This document shows positions 34,786 through 47,597 of a DNA stretch of 64,000 nucleotides, in pieces. The position numbers and the translations under genes were made by a program. The notes below the pieces were generated by a model. That model was not told the origin of the DNA. It saw nothing but the letters and a program-made list of their open reading frames with translations, and made no database searches. This DNA comes from Methylosarcina fibrata AML-C10 (GTDB taxonomy: Bacteria > Pseudomonadota > Gammaproteobacteria > Methylococcales > Methylomonadaceae): contig NZ_KB889965.1 in assembly GCF_000372865.1 (NCBI RefSeq), forward strand, positions 1,609,849 to 1,673,848, read 5' to 3'. The first letter of the stretch is position 1, and each line of letters starts with the position of its first letter.

Positions 34786-34983
34786 ATGCAAGTCACCTGG
34801 GACGAAACCCAATGCTGCCATGCCGGCGTCTGCGTCAGCTCGTTGCCGGAAGTATTCAAGATAAAGGACGGCCGTTTCGTCATCGAGCCCGACAACGCTT
34901 CCGTGGAAGATTTGCGACGCGTAGTCGCCGAGTGCCCTTCCGGCGCCCTGAAAATGTCCGAAAATAATAGAGAGAGATCCTGA
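34786..34983 (+). CDS. Small divergent 4Fe-4S ferredoxin (Fer4_19 type)
   Basis: The 65-residue product has cysteines 10, 11, 16 and 50 in the pattern ETQCCHAGVC...VVAECPSGAL, typical of the mono-cluster 4Fe-4S (Fer4_19) family. It is cytosolic and likely an electron carrier. The start ATG 34786 has CCGGAG nine bases before it. The stop overlaps the SBP56 start by one base (TGATG), so translation is coupled. In this operon it could pass electrons linked to methanethiol metabolism, or to a reductase elsewhere. The partner is unknown. Confidence 0.85.
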   Translation: MQVTWDETQCCHAGVCVSSLPEVFKIKDGRFVIEPDNASVEDLRRVVAECPSGALKMSENNRERS

Positions 34984-36380
34984 TGAAACATCCATTTTTA
35001 CCTTATCGCCGGCCGGTCCGGACCTTGATGCAGGCTTCCGCGCTCACCGCCTCCGTCCTGCTGCTGCCGAGCGCCGGCATTCCCCTTGCCCAGGCCGATG
35101 AGACTTGCCAATCGCCTTACATGGCCAAAATTGTCGGGCAGGAAGATTTCATTCACGTCTGGACGCTGGGCGCCGAAGGCGTCGGCGACGAGCAGGACAA
35201 GCTGGTCACCGTCGACGTCAATCCCAAATCGCAAAATTACGGCAAGGTCGTCCATACCGTGTCCGTCGGCGGGCGCAACGAAGCCCATCACTCGGGTTTT
35301 ACCGACGATCGCCAGTATTTATGGGCGGGCGGACTGGATACCAACAAGCTGTTCATTTTCGACGTGCACACCGATCCCGCCAAGCCGAAGCTGGTTAAAA
35401 CCATTACCGATTTCGTGGCCAAAAGCGGCGGCGTCGTCGGCCCCCACACGACCTATGCGCTGCCGGGCCGGATGATCATCACCGGTCTGTCCAACAACAA
35501 GGATCACGGCGGCCGCACCGGCCTGGTCGAATACACCAACGACGGCGAATACATTACCACGCACTGGACTCCGACCGACAGCGATCTCGGCGGCGCCGTC
35601 AAAACCGGCAAATACGCGGACGGCTACGGCTACGATTTGCGGGTGCTGCCCCGGCGCAACCTGATGCTGACTTCGTCGTTTACCGGCTGGTCCAATTACA
35701 TGATGGATTTCGGCAAGATGCTGAACGATCCGGAAGCGATGAAACGTTTCGGCAATACCGTCGTGCAATGGAACCTGCACAGCAAGCAGCCGAAAAAAGT
35801 CTTCGACGTGCCGGGAGCGCCTTTGGAAATCCGCTGCGCCTGGGGCGAGAACCACAACTACTGTTTCACCAGCACGGCGCTGACTTCGAAAATCTGGCTG
35901 ATCTACGAAGACGCGGAAGGCTCGTGGCAGGCGAAGGAAGTCGCGGACGTCGGCGATCCGTCCAAAGTGCCGCTGCCGGTCGACATTTCGATTTCGAGCG
36001 ACGACAAAATGCTCTGGGTCAACACCTTCATGGACGGCAAGACTCGGGCGTTCGATATTTCGGATCCGTTCAAACCGAAACAGGTCTATGAGCAAAAAAT
36101 CGGCGCTCAGGTGAACATGGTGTCCTCGAGCTGGGACGGCAAACGGCTCTATTACACGTCATCGCTGCTGGCCAACTGGGATAAAAAAGGCGCGGACAAC
36201 GAACAGTATCTGAAAGGCTATGTCTGGGACGGGAAGGAATTGAAGGAAAAATTCGCGGTCGACTTTACCAAGGAAAATCTGGGCCGCGCCCATCAGATGG
36301 TGTTAAATGCCTACTCGCTTTACAGCGCGAACAAGCCGGTTTCGGAAACACTGTTGGCAGAACTCGACAAGGAAAAATAA
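34983..36380 (+). CDS. mtoX: Methanethiol oxidase / selenium-binding protein SBP56 family
   Basis: The 465-residue product matches the SELENBP1/SBP56 beta-propeller family: GRNEAHHSGFTDDRQYLWAGG, GGRTGLVEYTNDGEY, TSSFTGWSNYM, the PLPVDISIS region and GRAHQMVL. Bacterial MtoX is a periplasmic copper enzyme that oxidises methanethiol to formaldehyde, H2S and H2O2. An N-terminal export signal (about residues 1-38, ending LAQA) supports periplasmic location; it has an Arg-Arg pair but not a full Tat motif. It is the last gene of the tetR-DUF4242-ferredoxin-SBP56 operon. The SCO1/MauG-type genes found beside mtoX in some bacteria are not adjacent here. Family is secure; the substrate is inferred. 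Confidence 0.88.
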   Translation: MKHPFLPYRRPVRTLMQASALTASVLLLPSAGIPLAQADETCQSPYMAKIVGQEDFIHVWTLGAEGVGDEQDKLVTVDVNPKSQNYGKVVHTVSVGGRNEAHHSGFTDDRQYLWAGGLDTNKLFIFDVHTDPAKPKLVKTITDFVAKSGGVVGPHTTYALPGRMIITGLSNNKDHGGRTGLVEYTNDGEYITTHWTPTDSDLGGAVKTGKYADGYGYDLRVLPRRNLMLTSSFTGWSNYMMDFGKMLNDPEAMKRFGNTVVQWNLHSKQPKKVFDVPGAPLEIRCAWGENHNYCFTSTALTSKIWLIYEDAEGSWQAKEVADVGDPSKVPLPVDISISSDDKMLWVNTFMDGKTRAFDISDPFKPKQVYEQKIGAQVNMVSSSWDGKRLYYTSSLLANWDKKGADNEQYLKGYVWDGKELKEKFAVDFTKENLGRAHQMVLNAYSLYSANKPVSETLLAELDKEK

Positions 36381-36432
36381 CCCCGACCGACCAGAGCCGG
36401 CGCACGGAAGGAAACCCGGCCGGCTTTGCCGC

Positions 36433-36702
36433 TTATTCCAGAACCTGAAAAAACGTTTCGTCCGGCTTGATCATGCCCAATTCGCTTCTGGCTCTTTCCT
36501 CGATCGCTTCCTGCCCTTTTCTCAAATCCAGCACCTCGGCGTAAAGCGCCTGATTACGCTGTCTTTTTTCTTCGGCCAGTTTTTTCAGATCGTCGAGCCG
36601 CTGCTGGTAAGCGCGAATTTCGGCAATGCTGCCGTCCCCCAGCCAGATACGGTACTGGAGATGAACAATTAATAAAACGATGATCGCAGCAAGATATTTC
36701 AT
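36433..36702 (-). CDS. ftsB: Cell division protein FtsB
   Basis: The 89-residue bitopic membrane protein has one N-terminal transmembrane helix (about 3-18), then a coiled coil (about 26-65) and a C-terminal part ending GMIKPDETFFQVLE, the FtsB pattern. FtsB joins FtsL and FtsQ in the divisome and helps activate septal peptidoglycan synthesis. It follows eno on the minus strand, the usual gammaproteobacterial order. A strong hairpin lies between eno and ftsB. In many relatives ispD follows; here the next gene is the convergent SBP56 gene, so the block ends. Confidence 0.93.
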   Translation of the reverse strand: MKYLAAIIVLLIVHLQYRIWLGDGSIAEIRAYQQRLDDLKKLAEEKRQRNQALYAEVLDLRKGQEAIEERARSELGMIKPDETFFQVLE

Positions 36703-36712
36703 AAATCCGGTG

Positions 36713-36738
36713 AAGGCGGAACCTTTCGGCTCCGCCTT
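36713..36738 (-). promoter_or_regulatory. Strong hairpin between eno and ftsB
   Basis: AAGGCGGA pairs with TCCGCCTT (36713-36720 and 36731-36738), extended past one mismatch by a CC/GG pair, with a TTTC loop. On the minus strand it stands between the eno stop and the ftsB start, ending 10 bases before the ftsB ATG, with no T-run behind it. It may cut down ftsB expression or protect the eno mRNA end; it is not a classical terminator. Confidence 0.55.
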
Positions 36739-36749
36739 GAGTGAGCGGT

Positions 36750-38874
<2,125 letters not shown>

Positions 38875-38915
38875 GAATTTTCTCTATTGTATTAGTTCTT
38901 TTCGTTCCGGAATCC

Positions 38916-38993
38916 GTAGGGTACGCACCGCGTACCATTATCGCGATTATCCGCTAACATTGCCTTGAATAAGGTACGCGGTGCATACCCTAC
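38916..38993. repeat. Near-perfect inverted repeat between pyrG and kdsA
   Basis: Two 21-base arms, 38916-38936 and 38973-38993, are inverted copies with one mismatch and a 36-base loop. Each arm starts or ends with GTAGGGTA/TACCCTAC and has the core CACCGCGTACC. It has the form of an intergenic palindromic repeat or non-autonomous element. On the minus strand it would form a hairpin in the pyrG-kdsA message. Confidence 0.75.
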
Positions 38994-38998
38994 ATTTG

Positions 38999-40986
<1,988 letters not shown>

Positions 40987-42351
40987 CTAACGCAAAGTCG
41001 GGTCTTCCATCGACAATTCCACACAGCCGTCCTTTTTCGTAGCGTAAAACTCGGCGCTGACCCACCGGTCCCCGATCGCGGCCAGTCGGCCATTCAAATA
41101 AACCAGAGGCATTTTCTCCCGTTCCCACGGCGGAATCCCCGCTTCCTGATAAAGATTCTTCAGGGAATGACGGCCGGCGCGTCCGGGCAGGCGGATTTTT
41201 TCTCCGCCGCTGCGGGGCTTGACGACAATTTCGGACCCAAGCCAGGTTTCCAGAGCAATTCCGGCCGATGCCTGCCGCCAATGCAGGACTCGGCGCTCGC
41301 CGATCGGCAGGCGGATCCGGCCCGGCGGCCAAACGGTAACCTTCGGTATTTCCGGTTCGGATTCGGCCAGACAATAGAGCTTGTCCCGATAGCGCCGAAT
41401 CCAGCACCCCTGGCTGAGCAATGCCGGATGGCCGCAGTCCCTGGCCGCAGCGACTTGATTCAGCAGGCGTAAAACGAAGTCCCGGGACGGCATTCTCAAG
41501 CCGTTGACCTGAAACCAGCGCCGAACGGCCAACTGCTGCCGGGCGCCGTCGAACATCCGCAAACGGCTGATGCTCAGGGTGTTGTCGGCGGGATCGAAGA
41601 TTTGCTCGAAAATTTCGCCGGCCAGTTCCGTCACCAGCGTTTCGGCCTCGGCGCAATGGCGTGCGGCCCTGGCCACGGTCACGGCGCAGCCCGGCCAGCG
41701 CTGTTTCAACAAAGGCAGGACTTCGTTGCGCAGGAAGTTACGGTCGTAGTCGCTGCGCTGATTGGTCGGATCCTCCACCCAGTGCAGGCGGTGGCGATCC
41801 GCGTAATCGAAAATGGCCCGTTTCGGCGTCTGCAGCAGCGGCCTCAGCAAACGGCCGCGGCCGAAAGCCATGCTTTCGGGCATCCCCGAAAGCCCCCGCA
41901 AACCGCTGCCCCGCATCAATTGCAGCAGCACGGTTTCCAGTTGATCCTCCAGATGCTGGGCGGACAGCAGAGCATCGTCGACGTCGACCAGATCCTTTAA
42001 AGCGGCGTAGCGGGCGTTCCGGGCGGCTTCTTCGGGACTTTCCCTATTGCCCGCAACCGCATCGACGCGCAGCAAAATAAATCCGACCGCCAGCTCCTCC
42101 GCCGTTTTGGCGGTATGCGCCGCCCATGCATCCGCATCGGGCTGGAGACCGTGATGCACGTACACGGCGGTAATCCTGTCGTGAAGACGCGGGGAAGAAG
42201 CGGCCAAATGAAGCAGAACGTGCGAATCGATGCCGCCGCTGTAGGCGACATAGATGCGCCGCAGCGGCTCGAACCGGGCCAGAGCGGATTCCAGAAAACC
42301 GGCCGAGAGTGACACTGCCCTGAAATCGGATGGATTAGACGTCGAAGACAA
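40987..42351 (-). CDS. tilS: tRNA(Ile)-lysidine synthase
   Basis: Modifies the wobble C34 of tRNA-Ile(CAU) to lysidine with lysine and ATP, changing its codon specificity from AUG to AUA. The 454-residue product has the PP-loop ATPase motif SGGIDS (38-43), the VYVHHGLQPDADAW and HLEDQLETVLLQLMRGSGLRGLSGM regions, an extended middle helical region and the C-terminal TilS-C domain (VVKPRSGGEKIRLPGRAGRH-like segment, PPWEREKMPLVY). It follows accA by 54 bases, as in many gammaproteobacteria. Confidence 0.95.
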   Translation of the reverse strand: MSSTSNPSDFRAVSLSAGFLESALARFEPLRRIYVAYSGGIDSHVLLHLAASSPRLHDRITAVYVHHGLQPDADAWAAHTAKTAEELAVGFILLRVDAVAGNRESPEEAARNARYAALKDLVDVDDALLSAQHLEDQLETVLLQLMRGSGLRGLSGMPESMAFGRGRLLRPLLQTPKRAIFDYADRHRLHWVEDPTNQRSDYDRNFLRNEVLPLLKQRWPGCAVTVARAARHCAEAETLVTELAGEIFEQIFDPADNTLSISRLRMFDGARQQLAVRRWFQVNGLRMPSRDFVLRLLNQVAAARDCGHPALLSQGCWIRRYRDKLYCLAESEPEIPKVTVWPPGRIRLPIGERRVLHWRQASAGIALETWLGSEIVVKPRSGGEKIRLPGRAGRHSLKNLYQEAGIPPWEREKMPLVYLNGRLAAIGDRWVSAEFYATKKDGCVELSMEDPTLR

Positions 42352-42405
42352 GCCGGGGGCAAAACGATCGTTTATGCATTGGTCGGCTCGCCTGCCACTG
42401 GTGGA

Positions 42406-43374
42406 TTATTTCACCGGCTCTTCGGTATACACGCCGAAGTTCATGATCCTCTGGTAGCGTTTTTCCAGCAAGGCATCCATGTCTTCCAGTTTCAGTTCCG
42501 CCAGATGGCGGATCAACGCTTCCTTCAGATTGGCCGAGGTCGCATGAAAATTCCGGTGCCCGCCGCCCACGGGCTCGCGAACGACCTCGTCCAGAAAACC
42601 CTGTTCTCGGATGCGGTCGGAAGTGATGCCCATGGCCTCGGCCGCCAGTTGCGACTTGTCCGCGCTTTTCCATAAGATGGAAGCACACCCTTCCGGAGAA
42701 ATCACCGAATAGGTGCTGTATTCCAGCATGATCAGCCGGTCGCCGACGCCGATCGCCAGGGCGCCGCCCGAACCGCCCTCGCCGGTAATCGTGCAGATGA
42801 TGGGCGTTCTCAGTTTGGCCATTTCGAACAGATTGCGGGCGATCGCCTCGCTCTGGCCGCGTTCTTCCGCGCCGATGCCGGGATAGGCGCCCGGAGTGTC
42901 GATCAGGCAAATCAGCGGCAATTTGAACCGTTCCGCCATTTTCATCACCCGCAAGGCCTTGCGGTAACCTTCCGGACGGGGCATGCCGAAATTCCGATAG
43001 ATTTTTTCCTTGGTATCGCGCCCCTTCTGATGACCGACCACCATCACCGGATGATCGTCAAGGCGCGCCAGACCGCACACAATGGCCGGATCGTCGGCAT
43101 AAGCGCGGTCGCCGTGCAGTTCATGAAAATCGGTGAACATATGCTCGATGTAATCCAGCGTATAAGGGCGGCCGGGATGCCGCGACAACTGGGAAATCTG
43201 CCAGTCGGTAAGATTCGAAAAAATCGACTCGGTCAAGGACTGGCTCCTTTCCTCCAATTGCCGGATGGCATCGGAAATATTGATGCCGTTGTCGAACTCG
43301 ACGTTGCGCAGTTCTTTAATCTTCGCTTCCAGTTCGGCGATCGGTTGTTCGAAATCGAGAAATTTTAAATCCAT
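42406..43374 (-). CDS. accA: Acetyl-CoA carboxylase carboxyltransferase subunit alpha
   Basis: Transfers the carboxyl group from biotin carboxyl carrier protein to acetyl-CoA, together with AccD, giving malonyl-CoA for fatty acid synthesis. The 322-residue product has the crotonase-like fold with conserved [43 protein letters not shown] and [16 protein letters not shown]; the last provides the oxyanion-hole glycines. Length equals the E. coli protein to within a few residues. It precedes tilS on the same strand. Confidence 0.97.
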   Translation of the reverse strand: MDLKFLDFEQPIAELEAKIKELRNVEFDNGINISDAIRQLEERSQSLTESIFSNLTDWQISQLSRHPGRPYTLDYIEHMFTDFHELHGDRAYADDPAIVCGLARLDDHPVMVVGHQKGRDTKEKIYRNFGMPRPEGYRKALRVMKMAERFKLPLICLIDTPGAYPGIGAEERGQSEAIARNLFEMAKLRTPIICTITGEGGSGGALAIGVGDRLIMLEYSTYSVISPEGCASILWKSADKSQLAAEAMGITSDRIREQGFLDEVVREPVGGGHRNFHATSANLKEALIRHLAELKLEDMDALLEKRYQRIMNFGVYTEEPVK

Positions 43375-43652
43375 GGAGATCGGGTCTACGGTGATAATAA
43401 TTGTAATGGGGTAAAAACGGGAAATATTCCGGTAATTATACCCGATTCAACAAGATAGCCGCCATATTTGTAAGAATCTGGTTTTGACCGGACAATGTTA
43501 AGTATCCGTTTGGATTGAACGGGCATTGACGGTCTCAGACCGGCCAAATTCAGCCTTTCATAGGTTTTTTGCTCAATATCCGAATAGATATTGAAAGCCG
43601 ACATTTAATGTTGGTATAAACGGCGCCGACAACTGGACAGGCGAGTAGATCA

Positions 43653-45887
43653 CTAGGGCTTTGGCCACGAATTGAGTGCGGTTTTTTGTATATTTTCGAT
43701 CAAGGTTGTGATTTGCTCGTCCAGCATAAATCGCAATTCCCATTCCAACGCCCAATCGGCGGGCAGGCCAGCAATCTGATGGTGCTCGATATAGCTTTGC
43801 TTGAGTTGGGCCTGGAATTCCGAGACTTGCTCTGCGCTTTCCCGGCGTTCGCCTAGCAAAATTTCCGCAGACTGTTCCAGCGCCAGCGACAGCGCTGCGT
43901 CGAAGGCGCGGCTATGCTGTTGCAGCGCAGCGGGAAAATGGCTAAATTGCTGTCCACTCAGCAGGCGGTAGCGTTTCCTGACCTGCAACAGAGCCGATAG
44001 TTTATCGGCATCGCGGATAATTTCTCGCAGTGCCGTTCTTTCGTGAGCCTTGGCCGGCAAGCGAGCGTCCGGTTCCAATACGGCATGGGCCAGAAGGTCA
44101 TGCGCGGCCGCCAAATCTTTTTCCGCCGCCAGGCGTAAAGGCAGGGTATAGGTCAACAGATGGCCAGGATCGGGCAGACGCACCGTGAGTTTTGCCAAGG
44201 TGCGTAATGCCGCGATGCAATGGTGGCGCGCCAGCACAGAGGAACGCCGGGGCCACAAGGCATAGTCGAGCACACCCATGACGATCAAGCCAAGCAAAAT
44301 GCCGATGATCCGATCGCGGGGCAGGTATAAATCCGTGACCGCGCCGAAATCGTGCAACACGAAGAGGGCGAAGGAGAAACCGAGTTGCCGGCCCAGATAG
44401 GCGATGCGATCGCTGCCGGCGGTAATCCAGGCCGACAAGGCCCAGAACGGCGCAGTGGCCAGCGCGAAGCCGATGATGGTGTCGAATTGCGGTTGCAACA
44501 CCAGTACATAAAGGTAGGCGCACAGGCCGCCGATGGCGGCGCCGGATATACGCAACAGCGACAGGCGATAGTCTGCGCCGAGGCTGGTTTGCGCCGCCAC
44601 CAGACAGGTTGGGATCGCGGTGTTGATATCCGGCCAGTTCAGGCCTTGCACGATCAGCATGCACAAGATCGCGCCCAAGGAAAATTTGATGCCGAATTGC
44701 AGGCTGTCGGCATGCGAGGCCCAAAATTCGTAGTCCAGCCAGGCCGGCCGCCAACTTGCCATGCCATCAGCGCTGTCGTCTTGTTCGGCAGGTTTATCAC
44801 CGCTCACGACGAGATGGTGCAATTGGCTGTTCAAGGTGGCAATGACTTGTAGGGCTCGCCAGAAAGCGGTCAGTATGGAAGGATGGCTTAACCGCGAATA
44901 ATCATGTAGTATTTCGTTGTTCAATAAAATCTCGATGGACTCGGCAACGTCGAGGTTTTCTTTCACGCCTTGCCGCAGTAACGAGCAGGCCTTTTGCAGA
45001 GCCTGATAGACGCGCAGTTTTTCCGGATTCATCGGTTGCGTACGATAGTCTGCCGCCAGGCTTTGATCCAGCCAGACGGCCAGTTGGCACAGGCCGTCGA
45101 TTTCCTGCAACAAGGCCAGGTAAGTATCGTGGTGCCGGCGCATGGACGGATGCACCAGCTCGGCATGGCCCAGCAAGGCTTGCAGTTTACCGAACTGGCC
45201 TGCCCCCGCCGCCCCGTGGGTTGCTTTTTGCTGTCCTGCGACACCGCTGTCGGCCAAACGGCCGCTGAAAATGGCTTCCACCGCCGCCAGCTGCTCCGCC
45301 ATGCCGGCAGCCAGTAACTGGCGCGGGTCCTGTGGCCTGATGCTCAGATGCACTAGCGTCCAGGTACCTAAACCCAGCCCGCCAATGATCGGGATATTCC
45401 ACAAGGCATGGTAAATGTTTTCATCCGGTGTGCTGGGGCTATACAACACTGCAATCGCATACCAGAGCGCAATGCCGGTAGGCCAGGCAATCAGCCGGGC
45501 GTGGAACAAAGCTAAAGCCATGATGACGAAGGACAGGCTCAACATCAGCCATGCGTCGTTGCCGGCCACCATCAACGCCAATACCGAAATCAGCACGGTG
45601 ATGAACAGGTAAAACAACTGGCGCAGACCGAAAGCCAGGGATTGGCCGGCATTGGCGTAGGCGTTGTAACTCAGGGAAACCAAAATCGACAGCGCGCCGA
45701 GCGGCGGCACGTGCAAGGTTTGGCTGACCAGGGCGATGATCAGCGTGACGGCGAACAGGCGGATGGCGGCGACTCGCCGGCCGGGGAAGTCCCTCAACTC
45801 CGTCGCCAGGAATTGCGTCAGACCGGTGCCGAACCAGAACCGGCTCTGGCCGTGCGCCGAGCTATGCCGCTCGCCAAGCTCACTCAT
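43653..45887 (-). CDS. FUSC-family inner-membrane efflux protein
   Basis: The 744-residue product has two blocks of about five to six transmembrane helices (roughly residues 35-165 and 390-535), each followed by a large cytosolic helical domain. That is the layout of the FUSC/AaeB/YccC family (fusaric acid resistance, aromatic acid efflux). Its start overlaps the stop of the HlyD-type gene by four bases (ATGA), so they are coupled. With YtcA and the divergent TolC-type gene it should form a tripartite efflux system. The substrate is unknown; aromatic acids or fusaric-acid-like compounds are only a family-based guess. Confidence 0.87.
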   Translation of the reverse strand: MSELGERHSSAHGQSRFWFGTGLTQFLATELRDFPGRRVAAIRLFAVTLIIALVSQTLHVPPLGALSILVSLSYNAYANAGQSLAFGLRQLFYLFITVLISVLALMVAGNDAWLMLSLSFVIMALALFHARLIAWPTGIALWYAIAVLYSPSTPDENIYHALWNIPIIGGLGLGTWTLVHLSIRPQDPRQLLAAGMAEQLAAVEAIFSGRLADSGVAGQQKATHGAAGAGQFGKLQALLGHAELVHPSMRRHHDTYLALLQEIDGLCQLAVWLDQSLAADYRTQPMNPEKLRVYQALQKACSLLRQGVKENLDVAESIEILLNNEILHDYSRLSHPSILTAFWRALQVIATLNSQLHHLVVSGDKPAEQDDSADGMASWRPAWLDYEFWASHADSLQFGIKFSLGAILCMLIVQGLNWPDINTAIPTCLVAAQTSLGADYRLSLLRISGAAIGGLCAYLYVLVLQPQFDTIIGFALATAPFWALSAWITAGSDRIAYLGRQLGFSFALFVLHDFGAVTDLYLPRDRIIGILLGLIVMGVLDYALWPRRSSVLARHHCIAALRTLAKLTVRLPDPGHLLTYTLPLRLAAEKDLAAAHDLLAHAVLEPDARLPAKAHERTALREIIRDADKLSALLQVRKRYRLLSGQQFSHFPAALQQHSRAFDAALSLALEQSAEILLGERRESAEQVSEFQAQLKQSYIEHHQIAGLPADWALEWELRFMLDEQITTLIENIQKTALNSWPKP

Positions 45888-47047
45888 TCCGGGAGGGCGC
45901 CGATGCCGCTCTGGTTCGACGGTGCGGCTGGCGCTGCCGGTTGGTCGAGCACAGTCACGAAGGCGGTCATACCCATACGCAACGGGCGTTCGGGGTCACG
46001 GTCGAGAATTTCGATCCGGACCGGAAAGCGGGATGCCAGAATCACCCACTTCAAGGTGCGCTCGACTTCGGGCAGCACGCCTTGTTGTTTGATATTGTCA
46101 GGCGAATTGGCCCAGCCGATGCCGGTGACCACGCCGCGAAAGCGTTTGCCGGGATAACCCACCAGGAATACGTCGGCTTCCTGGCCGGCTTGTATCGATT
46201 GCAGGTAAGTTTCCTTGAAGTAGGCAATGGCGTACCAGTGGCGATCGTCGACCAGTGCGAACAATTGGCTGCCGACCTTGGCGTATTCGCCTTCACGGGT
46301 ATTCAGGTTCGTGACATAGGCATCGAACGGCGCCCGTACAAAGCAATATTCCAAATCCAGTTCCGCGGCGGTGACTTGCGCTCTGGCCGCTTCGATGCGG
46401 GCGTTGACTTCGCCGACCTGAGCGATCAGGGATTGTGCACGGCTACTTTCGCTTTGAGCTTCCTCGATCGCGCTGGCCATCGAGCGTTCCTTGGCTTGCG
46501 CGTTCGCCAATTCAGCCCGTGACGCATCCAGGCGCGAGCGGGCCTCTCTGAGCTGATCGCTGGTCACGTATTGCTTTTCGGCCAAGGGTTCGAGTTCTTG
46601 CAAACGATGGTGCAAATACGCGTCTTCGGCTTCGATGCGTTTGATCTCTGCTGCGGCTGCGGCGCGCTGGTGTTGCAGGCGCCCGATGGCGCTTTCGGCT
46701 GAACTGCTGGAGGCACGCCGAGACTCGACCTCTTTTTCCGCCAACATCAATTCCGCTTTTGCCCGGTCCAGTCTGGCCTGGTAGGGGCGGGGATCTATGA
46801 CATACAAGAGTTCGCCCTTGCGCACGAACCGGTTGTCCTCGACATGCAATTCGACGAGACGGCCGCTGACCTCGGCGGTAATGCCGACGATATTGGCCCT
46901 GACCATGGCATCGTTGGTACGCGGGTGTTGGTAATTGATGCGCCAGACAATCGTGCCGGTGACGATCGCGCCCAGCACGATCAGGATGCCGAGTGTGCGG
47001 CCAATCAGGATACGACGTTGAAGATCAGGATTTTGCTGCGTTTCCAT
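45884..47047 (-). CDS. HlyD/EmrA-family membrane fusion protein
   Basis: The 387-residue product has an N-terminal membrane anchor (about 14-36), the first half of a biotinyl-lipoyl domain (GRLVELHVEDNRFVRKGELLYVIDPRPYQ), a long periplasmic coiled coil (about 100-235), the second half of the lipoyl domain (VRAPFDAYVTNLNTREGEYAKVG) and a beta-barrel. It links an inner-membrane pump to an outer-membrane factor. I start at ATG 47047 (METQQNPDLQ); the frame is open for another 100 codons, but that stretch overlaps the ytcA-like gene. The stop overlaps the FUSC start. Confidence 0.92.
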   Translation of the reverse strand: METQQNPDLQRRILIGRTLGILIVLGAIVTGTIVWRINYQHPRTNDAMVRANIVGITAEVSGRLVELHVEDNRFVRKGELLYVIDPRPYQARLDRAKAELMLAEKEVESRRASSSSAESAIGRLQHQRAAAAAEIKRIEAEDAYLHHRLQELEPLAEKQYVTSDQLREARSRLDASRAELANAQAKERSMASAIEEAQSESSRAQSLIAQVGEVNARIEAARAQVTAAELDLEYCFVRAPFDAYVTNLNTREGEYAKVGSQLFALVDDRHWYAIAYFKETYLQSIQAGQEADVFLVGYPGKRFRGVVTGIGWANSPDNIKQQGVLPEVERTLKWVILASRFPVRIEILDRDPERPLRMGMTAFVTVLDQPAAPAAPSNQSGIGALPE

Positions 47048-47064
47048 GTGAGAGGCGCAAGTAA

Positions 47065-47334
47065 TTAATGAGAGTAAAACAACAGCCAGATGACAAAAGT
47101 GCATAAGGCCCACAGACTCGGTGCGATTAACAGCGGCGGTCCAAGATGCGGCGCCAGGCGCAGGCGGATGAATTGCCACATCAACAGCATGCTGGTTGCC
47201 AGCCCGGCGAGGATGCAAATAATCCAGGCCGGCCAGAACGAACCTTCCAGGCTCACCATCGGATCGCAGGCGGTCAGTAGCAAGGGTGAAATCAAGACCA
47301 TTGCCATTTGGCTCAGCATTGCAATCGGCTTCAT
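47065..47334 (-). CDS. ytcA: YtcA-family small lipoprotein
   Basis: The 89-residue product has a type II signal peptide with lipobox LLTAC (Cys about residue 23), then two hydrophobic segments (about 36-52 and 67-86). YtcA-type genes typically precede EmrA/HlyD and FUSC genes in such efflux operons. ATG 47334 has GGAGG six bases upstream; the frame continues further but without a site. The stop lies 17 bases from the HlyD start. Its function within the pump is unknown. Confidence 0.82.
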   Translation of the reverse strand: MKPIAMLSQMAMVLISPLLLTACDPMVSLEGSFWPAWIICILAGLATSMLLMWQFIRLRLAPHLGPPLLIAPSLWALCTFVIWLLFYSH

Positions 47335-47597
47335 GGTGGTCCTCCAAAACAGGAAAAAGACAAATCTAATGGTTTTAGTCATCGGCCACAAACTTTCGGT
47401 CGTGCGGAGTACCTGGATATTGGTGCAGATGCGGCATCTATCCCAAGACACGGAAACAAATCGGGGTTATTCTAATGCGATTCGGCGCTTAACGGCAGCA
47501 ATATTGGTCGATGATTATTGTTAATTTATTGCATCAATTGGGTTAGGCAGTTCCGTTACTGTATCTCAGCATTTTCTTCTGGAATAGGCAACCATTG

